A stretch of 64,000 bases of DNA from an uncultured bacterium (GTDB taxonomy: Bacteria > Bacillota_I > Bacilli_A > RFN20 > CAG-826). Position numbers and translations under genes: made by a program. Positions 38,763 through 47,810 of the stretch are shown here, in pieces; the first letter of the stretch is position 1; each line of letters starts with the position of its first letter. The stretch lies in NCBI GenBank assembly GCA_949299335.1, contig CASGAD010000031.1, positions 1 through 64,000 of the forward strand, in the 5' to 3' direction. Below the pieces are notes generated by a model. It saw only the letters and a program-made list of their open reading frames with translations. It was not told the origin of the DNA and did not search any database.

Positions 38763-39176
38763 TTACAAATCTTCTTTTGAAGATCTGTCATAATCTTCTT
38801 CATCTTCAGAATCTTCATCTAACTCGTCGCTTAATCCTTCAGCTTCGATTTCTTCGTTATCAAATTCTTCAAGATCTCTATTGCCTTTAGTTTCTTCTTC
38901 AATATCGCTATAAACATCGTTCATATCAATATGTACTTTATCGTATGTTTGATTTACTCTTAAATCCCATTCATTATCGCCTAAATTGACAAAACGACCA
39001 TCAAGGGATAAGCATGTATAAAAATTAGAAATATAATCTGATTTTTGTTCCTCAGTTAATTCTAATCTTAAAGCAACTTCGTTAAATAAATCAGAAAATT
39101 TAATAATTTCACCTTTTTCTTTTAATACACTATAAGCAATGTCAACCATTGATTCATTTCTATAATTTTCTGCCAT
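38763..39176 (-). CDS. rpoE: RNA polymerase delta subunit
   Basis: Firmicutes-specific RNA polymerase subunit, 137 residues. The N-terminal HARE-type winged-helix domain spans about 1-80 (MVDIAYSVLKEKGE, LDGRFVNLGDNEWDLR) and the C-terminal third is an acidic Asp/Glu tail that displaces nucleic acid from the enzyme. It forms an operon with fba. Confidence 0.93.
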   Translation of the reverse strand: MAENYRNESMVDIAYSVLKEKGEIIKFSDLFNEVALRLELTEEQKSDYISNFYTCLSLDGRFVNLGDNEWDLRVNQTYDKVHIDMNDVYSDIEEETKGNRDLEEFDNEEIEAEGLSDELDEDSEDEEDYDRSSKEDL

Positions 39177-39229
39177 CTTATTTTCCTCTTTCTCTCAATA
39201 ATTATAATTAATCACATTTAAAATTACTA

Positions 39230-40672
39230 CTAGATTAAACGTGAAAGGGTTTCCTCTTTTCCCAAAATATCAATAATATTAAACATTTCTATTCCATGCA
39301 TAGAACCAGTAAGTTTAATTCTTATTGGCATATACAAATCTTTGCCTTTAAATCCAGTTTCTTTTTGTACTTCTTTAAAAATTGATTTAACTGTATCTTG
39401 ATTGATTAAAGTAAGTTCCTCAAGTTTCTTTTTAAAAGCAGGGATAACAATCTTTGCACTATTTGAATTAACTATCATAGCTTCTTCTTCGCCTAATTCA
39501 GTTTTTCTAACAAAGATGTCATTTAACATATCAGTAATATTTTGACCAATTTCGATTTCATTTTTGAAAATTAAACTAATATTTTTTAATTCATCATCAC
39601 TTAATGTTTCAGGAATGTTAGCTTTTTTTACAAAAGGCATTATGAATTCAAAATATTTTTCATTATCCATATGCTTGATGTAATATTGGTTGGTCCATAG
39701 CAAACGTTTATTATCAAACATAGATGGTGAAGATGATAATCTTGAAGGATCAAAAGCCTTTATAGCTTCTTCCTTTGTAAAAATTTCTTTATTATCATCA
39801 CTAGTCCAGCCAAGTAAGAACAAGAAGTTGAAAATTGCTTCTGGAACATAACCTAAGTTTTTATATTGCGACATAAATTGAAGAATATCATGATCACGTT
39901 TTGATAACTTCTTACCGTTTGAATTAACAATAATTGTCATATGTCCAAATTGAGGTGGTTCCCATCCAAAGTATTCATAGATTTGTAATTGTTTTGGGGT
40001 GTTAGACAAATGTTCTTCGCCTCTTAATACATGTGTAATTTCCATTAAATGGTCATCAATTACAACAGCAAAGTTATAAGTTGGGATGCCATTGGATTTC
40101 ATAATGACAAAGTCACCAATATCATTACTATTAAATTTAACATCGCCTCTTACTAAGTCATGGAATTTAAATTCATGATTTTCCATCATCTTAATACGAA
40201 TAGTTGGTTTTCTTCCTTCTTTTCTGTATTTTTCTTTTTCCTCTTCGGTTAAATTTAAACAATGTCTATTGTACTTGAATGATTTTACACCATTAGCAAG
40301 TTGATCTTCCTTCATTTCAGCGAGTTCTTCTTCTGTACAATAACATTCATATGCAACACCCATATCAACTAATTTTTGTGCATATTTTTTATAAATATCG
40401 AGTTTCTCGGTTTGACGATATGGACCATATTTAGGATTAGGATTTTCTGTAGATTCATCAGGAATAATTCCAAGCCAAATTAAATCGTGTAATTGACTTT
40501 CTTCAGCACCAGGAATATTTCTTTCGATATCAGTATCCTCGATACGAAATACAAAATCCCCATTATATTTCTTAGCATAAAGAAAATTAAACAAAGCGCT
40601 TCTTGCTCCTCCAATATGCAAATATCCAGTTGGGGAAGGAGCATATCTTACTCTTACTTTTTTATCTCCCAT
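39230..40672 (-). CDS. gltX: glutamyl-tRNA synthetase
   Basis: Class I synthetase, 480 residues. APSPTGYLHIGGARSALFN contains the HIGH motif and GKKLSKRDHD the KMSKS-type loop. The tRNA-Gln(UUG) gene here raises the question of mischarging plus GatCAB amidotransferase, as in most Bacilli; no glnS is seen in the window. AAGGAG precedes the ATG, inside the end of ispF (11-base overlap). Confidence 0.96.
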   Translation of the reverse strand: MGDKKVRVRYAPSPTGYLHIGGARSALFNFLYAKKYNGDFVFRIEDTDIERNIPGAEESQLHDLIWLGIIPDESTENPNPKYGPYRQTEKLDIYKKYAQKLVDMGVAYECYCTEEELAEMKEDQLANGVKSFKYNRHCLNLTEEEKEKYRKEGRKPTIRIKMMENHEFKFHDLVRGDVKFNSNDIGDFVIMKSNGIPTYNFAVVIDDHLMEITHVLRGEEHLSNTPKQLQIYEYFGWEPPQFGHMTIIVNSNGKKLSKRDHDILQFMSQYKNLGYVPEAIFNFLFLLGWTSDDNKEIFTKEEAIKAFDPSRLSSSPSMFDNKRLLWTNQYYIKHMDNEKYFEFIMPFVKKANIPETLSDDELKNISLIFKNEIEIGQNITDMLNDIFVRKTELGEEEAMIVNSNSAKIVIPAFKKKLEELTLINQDTVKSIFKEVQKETGFKGKDLYMPIRIKLTGSMHGIEMFNIIDILGKEETLSRLI

Positions 40673-41147
40673 CGTTTTTCTCCTTTAATAAACATACGCA
40701 ATAAGCTTCAATAGCTTCACCTTTTCCTACGGCATCCATTTTTTCATTAGTACCTGCTTTTATTGAGACATTCTTTATGTCGGTGCCTAATAATTCACTA
40801 ACTTTTTGACGCATTGGATAAATATAATCTTTAAGTTTAGGCTTTTCACACGAAATAAATAAATCTATATTTCCAATTGTATAACCTTCTTCATCCATAA
40901 TTTTTTTAGCATCTTCTAAAAAATATGTAGATGAAATATTTTTATATTTATCATCATTTGGTGGATAATGTGCACCTAGGTCACCAACATTCATTGCGCC
41001 AAATATTGCTTCTACAATCGCATGTATTGCACAATCACCATCACTATGTGATTCTAAGCCAAACGAAGAAGGGATATTAACTCCGCATAGAATTAAAGGT
41101 TTACCTTCAGTGATTTTATGAATATCTTTACTAAATCCGACTCTCAT
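40662..41147 (-). CDS. ispF: 2-C-methyl-D-erythritol 2,4-cyclodiphosphate synthase
   Basis: MEP-pathway enzyme, 161 residues from ATG 41147 (MRVGFSKDIHKI). The zinc ligands are the DIH motif and the His in SHSDGDCAIHA; the substrate loops AHYPPNDDKY and AGTNEKMD are present. The ATG directly follows the ychF stop (TAG-T-ATG), so translation is probably coupled. In-frame starts further upstream lie inside ychF. Confidence 0.95.
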   Translation of the reverse strand: MRVGFSKDIHKITEGKPLILCGVNIPSSFGLESHSDGDCAIHAIVEAIFGAMNVGDLGAHYPPNDDKYKNISSTYFLEDAKKIMDEEGYTIGNIDLFISCEKPKLKDYIYPMRQKVSELLGTDIKNVSIKAGTNEKMDAVGKGEAIEAYCVCLLKEKNDGR

Positions 41148-41148
41148 A

Positions 41149-42252
41149 CTAAACATTAAATCTAAAAAAGAAGATGTCTCCATCTTTAGCTACATAATCT
41201 TTTCCTTCAATTCTAATTTTACCTGCTTCTTTTAATGCGGTCTCGTTTTTATACTTCATAATATCTTCATAAGTATAAACTTCAGCTTTAATAAATCCTT
41301 TTTTAAAATCTGTATGAATGATACCTGCACAATCAGGTGCTAACATACCATTTTTAAAAGTCCAAGCCCTAACTTCATCAGCCCCAACAGTAAAAAACGT
41401 AGATAAATTTAATAATTTATATGCGCTCTTAACAAGTTTATCAAGTCCACTACTTGTAGCTCCTAAACTTCTTAAAAATTCTTCTTTTTCTTCTTTTGAA
41501 TACTTAGAAAGTTCTGATTCAATTTCACATGAAACTGGTATGCATTCAGCGTTTTCATTTTTTGCGTATTCTTTTACTAGCTTATATAATTTGCAATTCT
41601 CTATGTCTATTAAATCACTATCACTAACATTAGCGACGTAAATAATAGGTTTAGCAGTCAAAAAATTGAAATTTTTAAGTATTTTTGTTTCTTCTTCGTT
41701 AAAAGAAAGCCCTCTAATAGACTTGCCCTCTTGTAATCTTTCTTTTAGCTTTGTTAATAAGTTGACTTCTATTAAACTTTCTTTATCTTTAGATATTCGT
41801 GCTTTGTTTTCAATCTTACCAAGTCTATTAGAACATGTATCTAAATCAGCCATGACGAGTTCTAAATTAATAATTTCTATGTCTCTAATTGGATCAATTG
41901 TATTTTCAACATGAATTATTTCGCTATCTTCAAAGCATCTAACAACCTCAATAATTGCATCTGTTTCTCTAATATGAGAAAGGAATTGGTTACCTAAGCC
42001 TTCGCCTTTGCTAGCACCTTTAACAAGCCCAGCAATATCATAGAATTCGAATGTTGTATATATAGTCTTCTTTGGGTTAAATAACTTTGATAAGTTATCC
42101 ACTCTTTCATCAGGAACAATAACTGTGCCAACATTAGGATTGATTGTAGCAAAAGGATAGTTTGCTGATTCAACATTGCTATTTGTAATTGCATTAAACA
42201 AAGTTGACTTCCCAACATTTGGTAATCCAACTATACCAGCCTTTAATCCCAT
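41149..42252 (-). CDS. ychF: ribosome-associated GTPase/ATPase YchF
   Basis: Obg-related P-loop NTPase, 367 residues, which prefers ATP in characterised members. G1 is GLPNVGKST, the switch region DIAGLVKGASKGEGLGNQFL is the family signature, and a C-terminal TGS domain ends VAKDGDIFFFRFNV. AGGAGG precedes the ATG. It heads the ychF-ispF-gltX operon. Confidence 0.97.
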   Translation of the reverse strand: MGLKAGIVGLPNVGKSTLFNAITNSNVESANYPFATINPNVGTVIVPDERVDNLSKLFNPKKTIYTTFEFYDIAGLVKGASKGEGLGNQFLSHIRETDAIIEVVRCFEDSEIIHVENTIDPIRDIEIINLELVMADLDTCSNRLGKIENKARISKDKESLIEVNLLTKLKERLQEGKSIRGLSFNEEETKILKNFNFLTAKPIIYVANVSDSDLIDIENCKLYKLVKEYAKNENAECIPVSCEIESELSKYSKEEKEEFLRSLGATSSGLDKLVKSAYKLLNLSTFFTVGADEVRAWTFKNGMLAPDCAGIIHTDFKKGFIKAEVYTYEDIMKYKNETALKEAGKIRIEGKDYVAKDGDIFFFRFNV

Positions 42253-42328
42253 AAATCATCCTCCTAAAAGCGCATTTAATTATTACATAATTAAATACAA
42301 AAATCATTAAAAAAACAATTTTTAGGAA

Positions 42329-45106
42329 TTAATGTAAGTTTTTTTCTAATTCAATATGTGAAATTGTCCCTAATGTTGCAATTGAAGATGCAATACTTAA
42401 AAATAAAATTATTAAGAAATTTACTAATAAATACATAGGATTTGCGAGGTTTATTGTAGATAATCCATAGCTTGATGACAACAAATTACCGACAATTGAA
42501 ATAATAAATAATAGAGAAATAGAACTTAAAATATAAGATGCGAAACATTGAACCATGTTATCAATTACAAATATCTTTAATATTTGATATCGGTCAAAAC
42601 CAAGGATTGTAAAAATAGCAATTTCTTTTTTCGATTCTAAAGCATTTACTAAGCTAATAATAACAAGAAGAATTAAAGAAGAAATTATTGAAACAATAGT
42701 AAATGCGTATAATAGATAATTTAAAAATTTCATTGACTCGTTGACGCTTTCTTCTATAGCTAAAATCGGATTTCTAATTTCATACTCAGCAAAGTATCCG
42801 TTTAATTTCTCAATGTCCTTTTTTGACATGCTTCCATTAGTTTCAAATATGATTGAGGTAGGTATTAACGAAAAGGCAGAAATTTTAAAAAGATCTCTAA
42901 ACAAAGATAATGAAAATTCCTTATTTTGGTAAATAGAAACACTATTGTCTTCTTTCACAACATCTTTAATTGTTAATGTGATAGTTTCAAAACTATTTCT
43001 TATTTCGCCGTTATATTCTTCACTTCCAACAAGCATTGATATATAAATTTCTTGATTGACAACTTCTTCACCGATAATATTTTTGAATCCATTACTAACA
43101 ATTATTTCATTAGGCAAAAGTTCAACTTCAGATGACTTTAGCTTAAGATTACTTGTAGATGGTTTGAATGCATAACCATCCACAACATTATCTGGAACTT
43201 TAATGTTTAAATAATCTTCCTCACTAACCTTAGAATGAGCATCTATAACACTTTCAATTTTTGAAATGTCTTTGCTTAAAAATACAGGCCTAGAAAATCC
43301 AGTAAATAACGATGTACCGTTATTAAAATATCCTTGGCTTGTAGAAAAATAATAGCTTTTGTACTTAAAACCAATGTCATTTAAATGATTAATTATTCCA
43401 ATATCTAAACTATCTTTAAAAATATTATAAACATAAAGTTTATTAGTCGATTGGGTATTATACGCACATGTTAATGGCGAATAATAGTTATTATCGCTAT
43501 CAAATAAATAATCTTTATAATCTTGATCATAAAGAATTTCATTTAAAAAATATGTTTGAAATTTTTTGGTATGAACATAAAACACTTTCTTGAATATCCA
43601 AGGATACTCTTCTATTTTATTTAAACGATTTGAAACCGGGAATTTCATATTCTCTTCAAAAAGGACTGTATTAAATAAGGGATTTGTATGATATATCCTA
43701 TTTTTTGTATCAAGGATAAATGCTTTGATTTTAAATATTTGTTCATCACTATATTGCCGTGAGTCATTTTTAACTCTTAGATTCACATACAAATTATGAG
43801 TTTTAAGATAATTAGATAATGAAGAAATCGTTCTTTCGATCTTTAAATCAAAACAAATTGATTTTAATGTATCAAAATTAAAAGAGATTATAATTTCATC
43901 ATCGTTTAAATCATCAACTATTAAAGGATATGTTTCTAAATTATTGTAATCAGTAATGTATACAAATTCATTGAACATTCTAATATTAAACCCACTAATT
44001 TCACTTGTTTTTCCTGAATTTAATAAAAATAAATTATTTACATCAGGAAAAAAGTTTTCAAAATCAACAATATAATTGCATCCAAAATAATCTAAATATT
44101 CCTTGTATTTATTCATTAAAGAAGCAACATCGTTAATCCCACTCGAATAAAAATCAAAAATTTCATTCTTAGAGTTTTTCTTATTTAACACTACTACATT
44201 TTGGTCAATGATATTTTTAAACGACTCGACTAAAGAATTATTAATACCACTTGATAAACAAATTGATAAACCACTTGAAATTAAAGAAATTGATAGAAAT
44301 ATGCTTTTTATAATATTCCTAAACTTTCTTACTTTAAATCTTGATTGAAGATATCTAAAAATGTATTTAAATCTTAATTTTGAAGAATTGTTTTTATTCA
44401 ATAATTTCATTATTTTTAAAGGTGGATTCTTTTTGCTTCTTTTAATTTTGATAATTTTAATTCTTCTATGTTTTAATTCAAGGATGTAATCAGCATATTT
44501 ATATGCACTTTCCCTATCATGAGTAACACAAATCACAGCTGCATTAATTGAAAGATTTCTAAGAATTTCAAATATGTTCTCTGTATTATTTGTATCTAAA
44601 GCACCTGTAGGTTCATCACAAAAAATAACTTCTGGATCAATTACTATTGATCTAGCTATTGCAACTCTTTGCTTTTCGCCTCCGCTTAAATTTCTAACAT
44701 ATTCATTTTTTAAATTATCTATTTTTAATAATTTTAAAATTTCATTAACTTTATTCAATCTGAATTCTTTATTGAGATTTGAAATCGCATCAAGCATTAA
44801 CAAGACATTATTTTCCACTGTATCATCTTCAAGCAAATTATAATTTTGAAAAATGTAACTAAATTTTGTCGACCTAATCGTACATTTTTCTTTATATTGA
44901 AAATTTGATGTATTTTTATTATCGATAAGTAATTTCCCTCTATAATCATTATCAATTAAAGATAATATGTTTAATAGAGTTGTTTTCCCACTTCCAGAAT
45001 CGCCTAATATGACATAAAATCCGCTATCTTTAAATTCAAAAGAAAAATCTTTAAATAAAGGTTCATCTTCATATTGCTTTGTTAATTTGTCTATTTTAAT
45101 AATCAT
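42329..45106 (-). CDS. fused ABC exporter (ATPase + FtsX permease), second of a pair
   Basis: MacB-like ABC protein, 925 residues, with domains in one chain. The ATPase domain (about 1-220) has Walker A GDSGSGKTT at 35-43, signature LSGGEKQR and Walker B VIFCDEPTGALD. One transmembrane segment follows near 265-290, then a large extracellular domain of about 480 residues, and three C-terminal transmembrane helices with the FtsX/MacB words LESKKEIAIFTILGFDRYQI. No lipoprotein or outer-membrane partner is adjacent. Substrate unknown: antimicrobial peptides or lipoprotein-like cargo are guesses from the family. The start overlaps the preceding gene by four bases. Confidence 0.88.
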   Translation of the reverse strand: MIIKIDKLTKQYEDEPLFKDFSFEFKDSGFYVILGDSGSGKTTLLNILSLIDNDYRGKLLIDNKNTSNFQYKEKCTIRSTKFSYIFQNYNLLEDDTVENNVLLMLDAISNLNKEFRLNKVNEILKLLKIDNLKNEYVRNLSGGEKQRVAIARSIVIDPEVIFCDEPTGALDTNNTENIFEILRNLSINAAVICVTHDRESAYKYADYILELKHRRIKIIKIKRSKKNPPLKIMKLLNKNNSSKLRFKYIFRYLQSRFKVRKFRNIIKSIFLSISLISSGLSICLSSGINNSLVESFKNIIDQNVVVLNKKNSKNEIFDFYSSGINDVASLMNKYKEYLDYFGCNYIVDFENFFPDVNNLFLLNSGKTSEISGFNIRMFNEFVYITDYNNLETYPLIVDDLNDDEIIISFNFDTLKSICFDLKIERTISSLSNYLKTHNLYVNLRVKNDSRQYSDEQIFKIKAFILDTKNRIYHTNPLFNTVLFEENMKFPVSNRLNKIEEYPWIFKKVFYVHTKKFQTYFLNEILYDQDYKDYLFDSDNNYYSPLTCAYNTQSTNKLYVYNIFKDSLDIGIINHLNDIGFKYKSYYFSTSQGYFNNGTSLFTGFSRPVFLSKDISKIESVIDAHSKVSEEDYLNIKVPDNVVDGYAFKPSTSNLKLKSSEVELLPNEIIVSNGFKNIIGEEVVNQEIYISMLVGSEEYNGEIRNSFETITLTIKDVVKEDNSVSIYQNKEFSLSLFRDLFKISAFSLIPTSIIFETNGSMSKKDIEKLNGYFAEYEIRNPILAIEESVNESMKFLNYLLYAFTIVSIISSLILLVIISLVNALESKKEIAIFTILGFDRYQILKIFVIDNMVQCFASYILSSISLLFIISIVGNLLSSSYGLSTINLANPMYLLVNFLIILFLSIASSIATLGTISHIELEKNLH

Positions 45107-47109
45107 TCTTCTTTTAATTCCTCTGCAATCCCATTAATTTTCGTAAACTTCAAAGGTATATAATTAGCGAGAGCGACAAATATAATGCTTAAGACAATAA
45201 TAAATATAATGGCCGCTTCATTAAAAATTATTAAATTACTCGTTATAAAATAATTCTTTAAGAACATATTTAGGAAGTCTTTCAAAAGGTAAGAAATCCC
45301 TAGTCCCATTACTATTCCTGAAATCGAATATACTAAATGTTCAATTAAATAGATTTCAAGAATATTATTTTCATGTCCTCCTAGACATCTAAGTATTGCT
45401 ATCTCTTTTCTATTTGAAACTATTGAAGAGTAAGCTAAAAACCCACTAATAAATAAAGAAGTTAAAACTAGGAGTATTATAAAAAAATTCATTCCTAGGA
45501 ATAAGCTCTCACTGATTGTAATAAATGAAGTTACTAAAGTATAACCTCGACTAGTCAATTCAAGATTTATTAAAGATAGCTCATCACTATTAATAAATTT
45601 TCTCAACTTAAGATTAGTTTCTTTCCCAAAAGAAAATATATTGTATGAGTAATTAGATATTTCACTATCATCTTTTGCTTCACTTACTAGATCATAAAAG
45701 CTAACATTCTTATTTCTATCAATTGATGAATTTAACGCGATTGTATTTTTTAATATTTCCTCAAAATATAATTGTGAATAATAAATACATGGACTATTCA
45801 TGTAATTAAATTCTTTTACTATTTCCTTCACATTAAATGGTATTTCCGCCTCAAAAGTTTCAATAATAGTTATGTTTGTTCTTTCACTAATATAGTTATA
45901 GTCACATTTAATATTTATGCTTAGATCTTGTCCCAAAATACCTTCACCAAGTAAGTCGGCCATTTTATCATTAATAATCAATGAGTTAATTGGCAAGTTT
46001 AAATCTATATAAGGTTTAATTTCAAAATCTTCAAAACTTTTATTATTGAATTTTATCCTTTTAGTCGATTTGAAAAAATAATCGTATGAGTAACCAATCA
46101 TGCAATTATAATCACTAAAAATAGGATAAATTGAACTATAAGATGGTCTTTCACTCCTCACTAAATCAATCGGAGAATCTTTAATTTCTTCAGTTTTCGT
46201 TAAAGAAATCTCATAAGTATTTGCGTCGCCATATGATTCTAATAGCACATCCTTGCATTCAATTATAGAGGAATTAAAAAATATCGAAATTACAAGTACT
46301 ACCATTGAAAAGCATGCAGAAATAAGATTAATTATATCTTTTTTCCAATTATTTCTTACATTTTTCTCTGCAATTTTATAGATGTATTTTCGATTTAGTT
46401 TATTTTCATGGCTTTTAATAGTACAGTCTTTCTCATTTATATTTTTAAAACATTTTTCTTTAATTTCTCCATTTTCTAAAATTAAGTATTCGCATTTATA
46501 GAGTTCAAACAACTTTAAATTGTGTGTAACAACAATTACCAAGAATTCTTCAGATAAAGCTTTTAAATCATCCATAAGTTTTAATGAATTTTCTTCATCT
46601 AAAGCTCCTGTAGGTTCATCACAAAACAATATTTTAGGCTTATTAATTAAAGCTCTAATTAATGAAAGACGTTGTTTTTCTCCTCCGCTTAATTTTTTAA
46701 CAAGTTGATTCTTTTTATTATCTAATTTATATCGAATTAATAAATCCTCAACGAATTTATTATCATTAATTCCTTTAATAGACTTTGCTATTTGTATGTT
46801 TTGAAGAACAGTCATATCTTCAAATAAATTATATTTTTGAAACAAAATAGAAACGTCTTTTTCAAGATAATTTCTTATTTGCTTTTTATTAAATTTTAAA
46901 ATATCTTTATCATTAAATAAAACTTCACCGGAATCAGCTTTAATCAAACCACTTAAAATATTTATTAATGTAGATTTCCCACTACCACTTTTTCCCAATA
47001 CAAAATAAAGACCCTTACTATTAAAAGTAAAGTTTATATTATTTAAAATTAAACTGTTTCTAGTAGAAGAAACTTTATAAGATTTTTTTAATTGCTTAAT
47101 GACTAACAC
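45103..47109 (-). CDS. fused ABC exporter (ATPase + FtsX permease), first of a pair
   Basis: 668-residue MacB-like fusion. Walker A is GKSGSGKST at 39-47, the signature is LSGGEKQR and Walker B ILFCDEPTGALD. A membrane segment near 255-277, an extracellular domain of about 250 residues and three C-terminal helices (NRKEIAILRCLGGHENNI is the cytoplasmic FtsX loop) complete it. The start is GTG; AAAGGT lies 13 bases upstream. The two genes overlap by ATGA and probably encode a heterodimer, since a MacB-type exporter needs two copies. A hairpin encloses the GTG start. Confidence 0.87.
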   Translation of the reverse strand: MLVIKQLKKSYKVSSTRNSLILNNINFTFNSKGLYFVLGKSGSGKSTLINILSGLIKADSGEVLFNDKDILKFNKKQIRNYLEKDVSILFQKYNLFEDMTVLQNIQIAKSIKGINDNKFVEDLLIRYKLDNKKNQLVKKLSGGEKQRLSLIRALINKPKILFCDEPTGALDEENSLKLMDDLKALSEEFLVIVVTHNLKLFELYKCEYLILENGEIKEKCFKNINEKDCTIKSHENKLNRKYIYKIAEKNVRNNWKKDIINLISACFSMVVLVISIFFNSSIIECKDVLLESYGDANTYEISLTKTEEIKDSPIDLVRSERPSYSSIYPIFSDYNCMIGYSYDYFFKSTKRIKFNNKSFEDFEIKPYIDLNLPINSLIINDKMADLLGEGILGQDLSINIKCDYNYISERTNITIIETFEAEIPFNVKEIVKEFNYMNSPCIYYSQLYFEEILKNTIALNSSIDRNKNVSFYDLVSEAKDDSEISNYSYNIFSFGKETNLKLRKFINSDELSLINLELTSRGYTLVTSFITISESLFLGMNFFIILLVLTSLFISGFLAYSSIVSNRKEIAILRCLGGHENNILEIYLIEHLVYSISGIVMGLGISYLLKDFLNMFLKNYFITSNLIIFNEAAIIFIIVLSIIFVALANYIPLKFTKINGIAEELKEE

Positions 47110-47146
47110 TTGTGTAATTATTACCTTTCACTAGTTACAACAAGTG
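47107..47146 (-). promoter_or_regulatory. hairpin enclosing the GTG start of the ABC gene pair
   Basis: CACTTG-T-TGTAA pairs with TTACA-CAAGTG (11 pairs, one bulge). The GTG start codon is the 3' end of the stem and the AAAGGT ribosome-binding candidate lies in the 17-base loop. It could control translation, or be an operator in DNA. Confidence 0.4.
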
Positions 47147-47162
47147 CAAATTTAATTTTTTT

Positions 47163-47810
47163 CTAATATTTTATATTTTCAATAACATTTAATAATTCTT
47201 GATAAGTCGAAACGATAGCAAATGGTTTAGTTTCATTGTCATATACTCTAGGAGCTCCTTTGAAAAGAATGCACTTGATATTAGCATTTTGTGCAGCTAA
47301 AAAATCATACTTAGTATCGCCTATCATAAGAGCTTCTTCTTTATTAATACCCAAGTTATTTATTATAAAATTAATCATTTCTGGATTTGGTTTAGTTTTA
47401 AAATGATCAGAACTAGTTAAGATATAAGAAAAATATTGATTTATATTATATTTTTCTAGTGTTTTAATTGCCATTTCGCGATTTTTGCTTGTCGCAATAG
47501 CAAAGATATATCCATCTTCTTTTAATTTTTTAAGAACTTCCAACTCTCCTGGAAATATATTCAAATATAAATCGTAATACTTTTTAGTTCTTTATCTATA
47601 TTCGTTTAAAATGAATTTTGGATCTTTTTCAGGGAAAGCTCGAGCTATCGACTCCTCAACGGGTGGCCCAGAAAATCCTCTTACAAACTCTCTATCAATT
47701 ACATAATCTTTGGGCTTGTATAAAAGAAATAATTCTTTCCATGTTTGAAATAGCACTTCATCAGTATCAATCAAAGTACCATCCATATCAAAAATTAAAA
47801 GTTTTACCAT
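47163..47810 (-). pseudogene. ppaX: ppaX-like HAD phosphatase broken by one in-frame TAA
   Basis: A PpaX/Gph-type HAD phosphatase of 215 residues if read through. The first part begins MVKLLIFDMDGTLIDTDE (motif I); the second has TSKNREMA (motif II) and MIGDTKYDFLAAQ (motif IV). A single TAA (47594-47592) interrupts the frame after residue 72: NEYR-stop-RTKKYY. There is no frameshift and the downstream part is intact. Lgt-ppaX is a conserved Firmicutes pair, and lgt overlaps this gene by seven bases. A GAA-to-TAA change, a sequencing error or suppression could explain it. Confidence 0.8.

Noticed and set aside
47592-47594. Recoded stop (selenocysteine or pyrrolysine) in the ppaX-like gene
   Set aside because: The codon is TAA, which no known recoding system uses for an extra amino acid, and no SECIS-like structure is seen.
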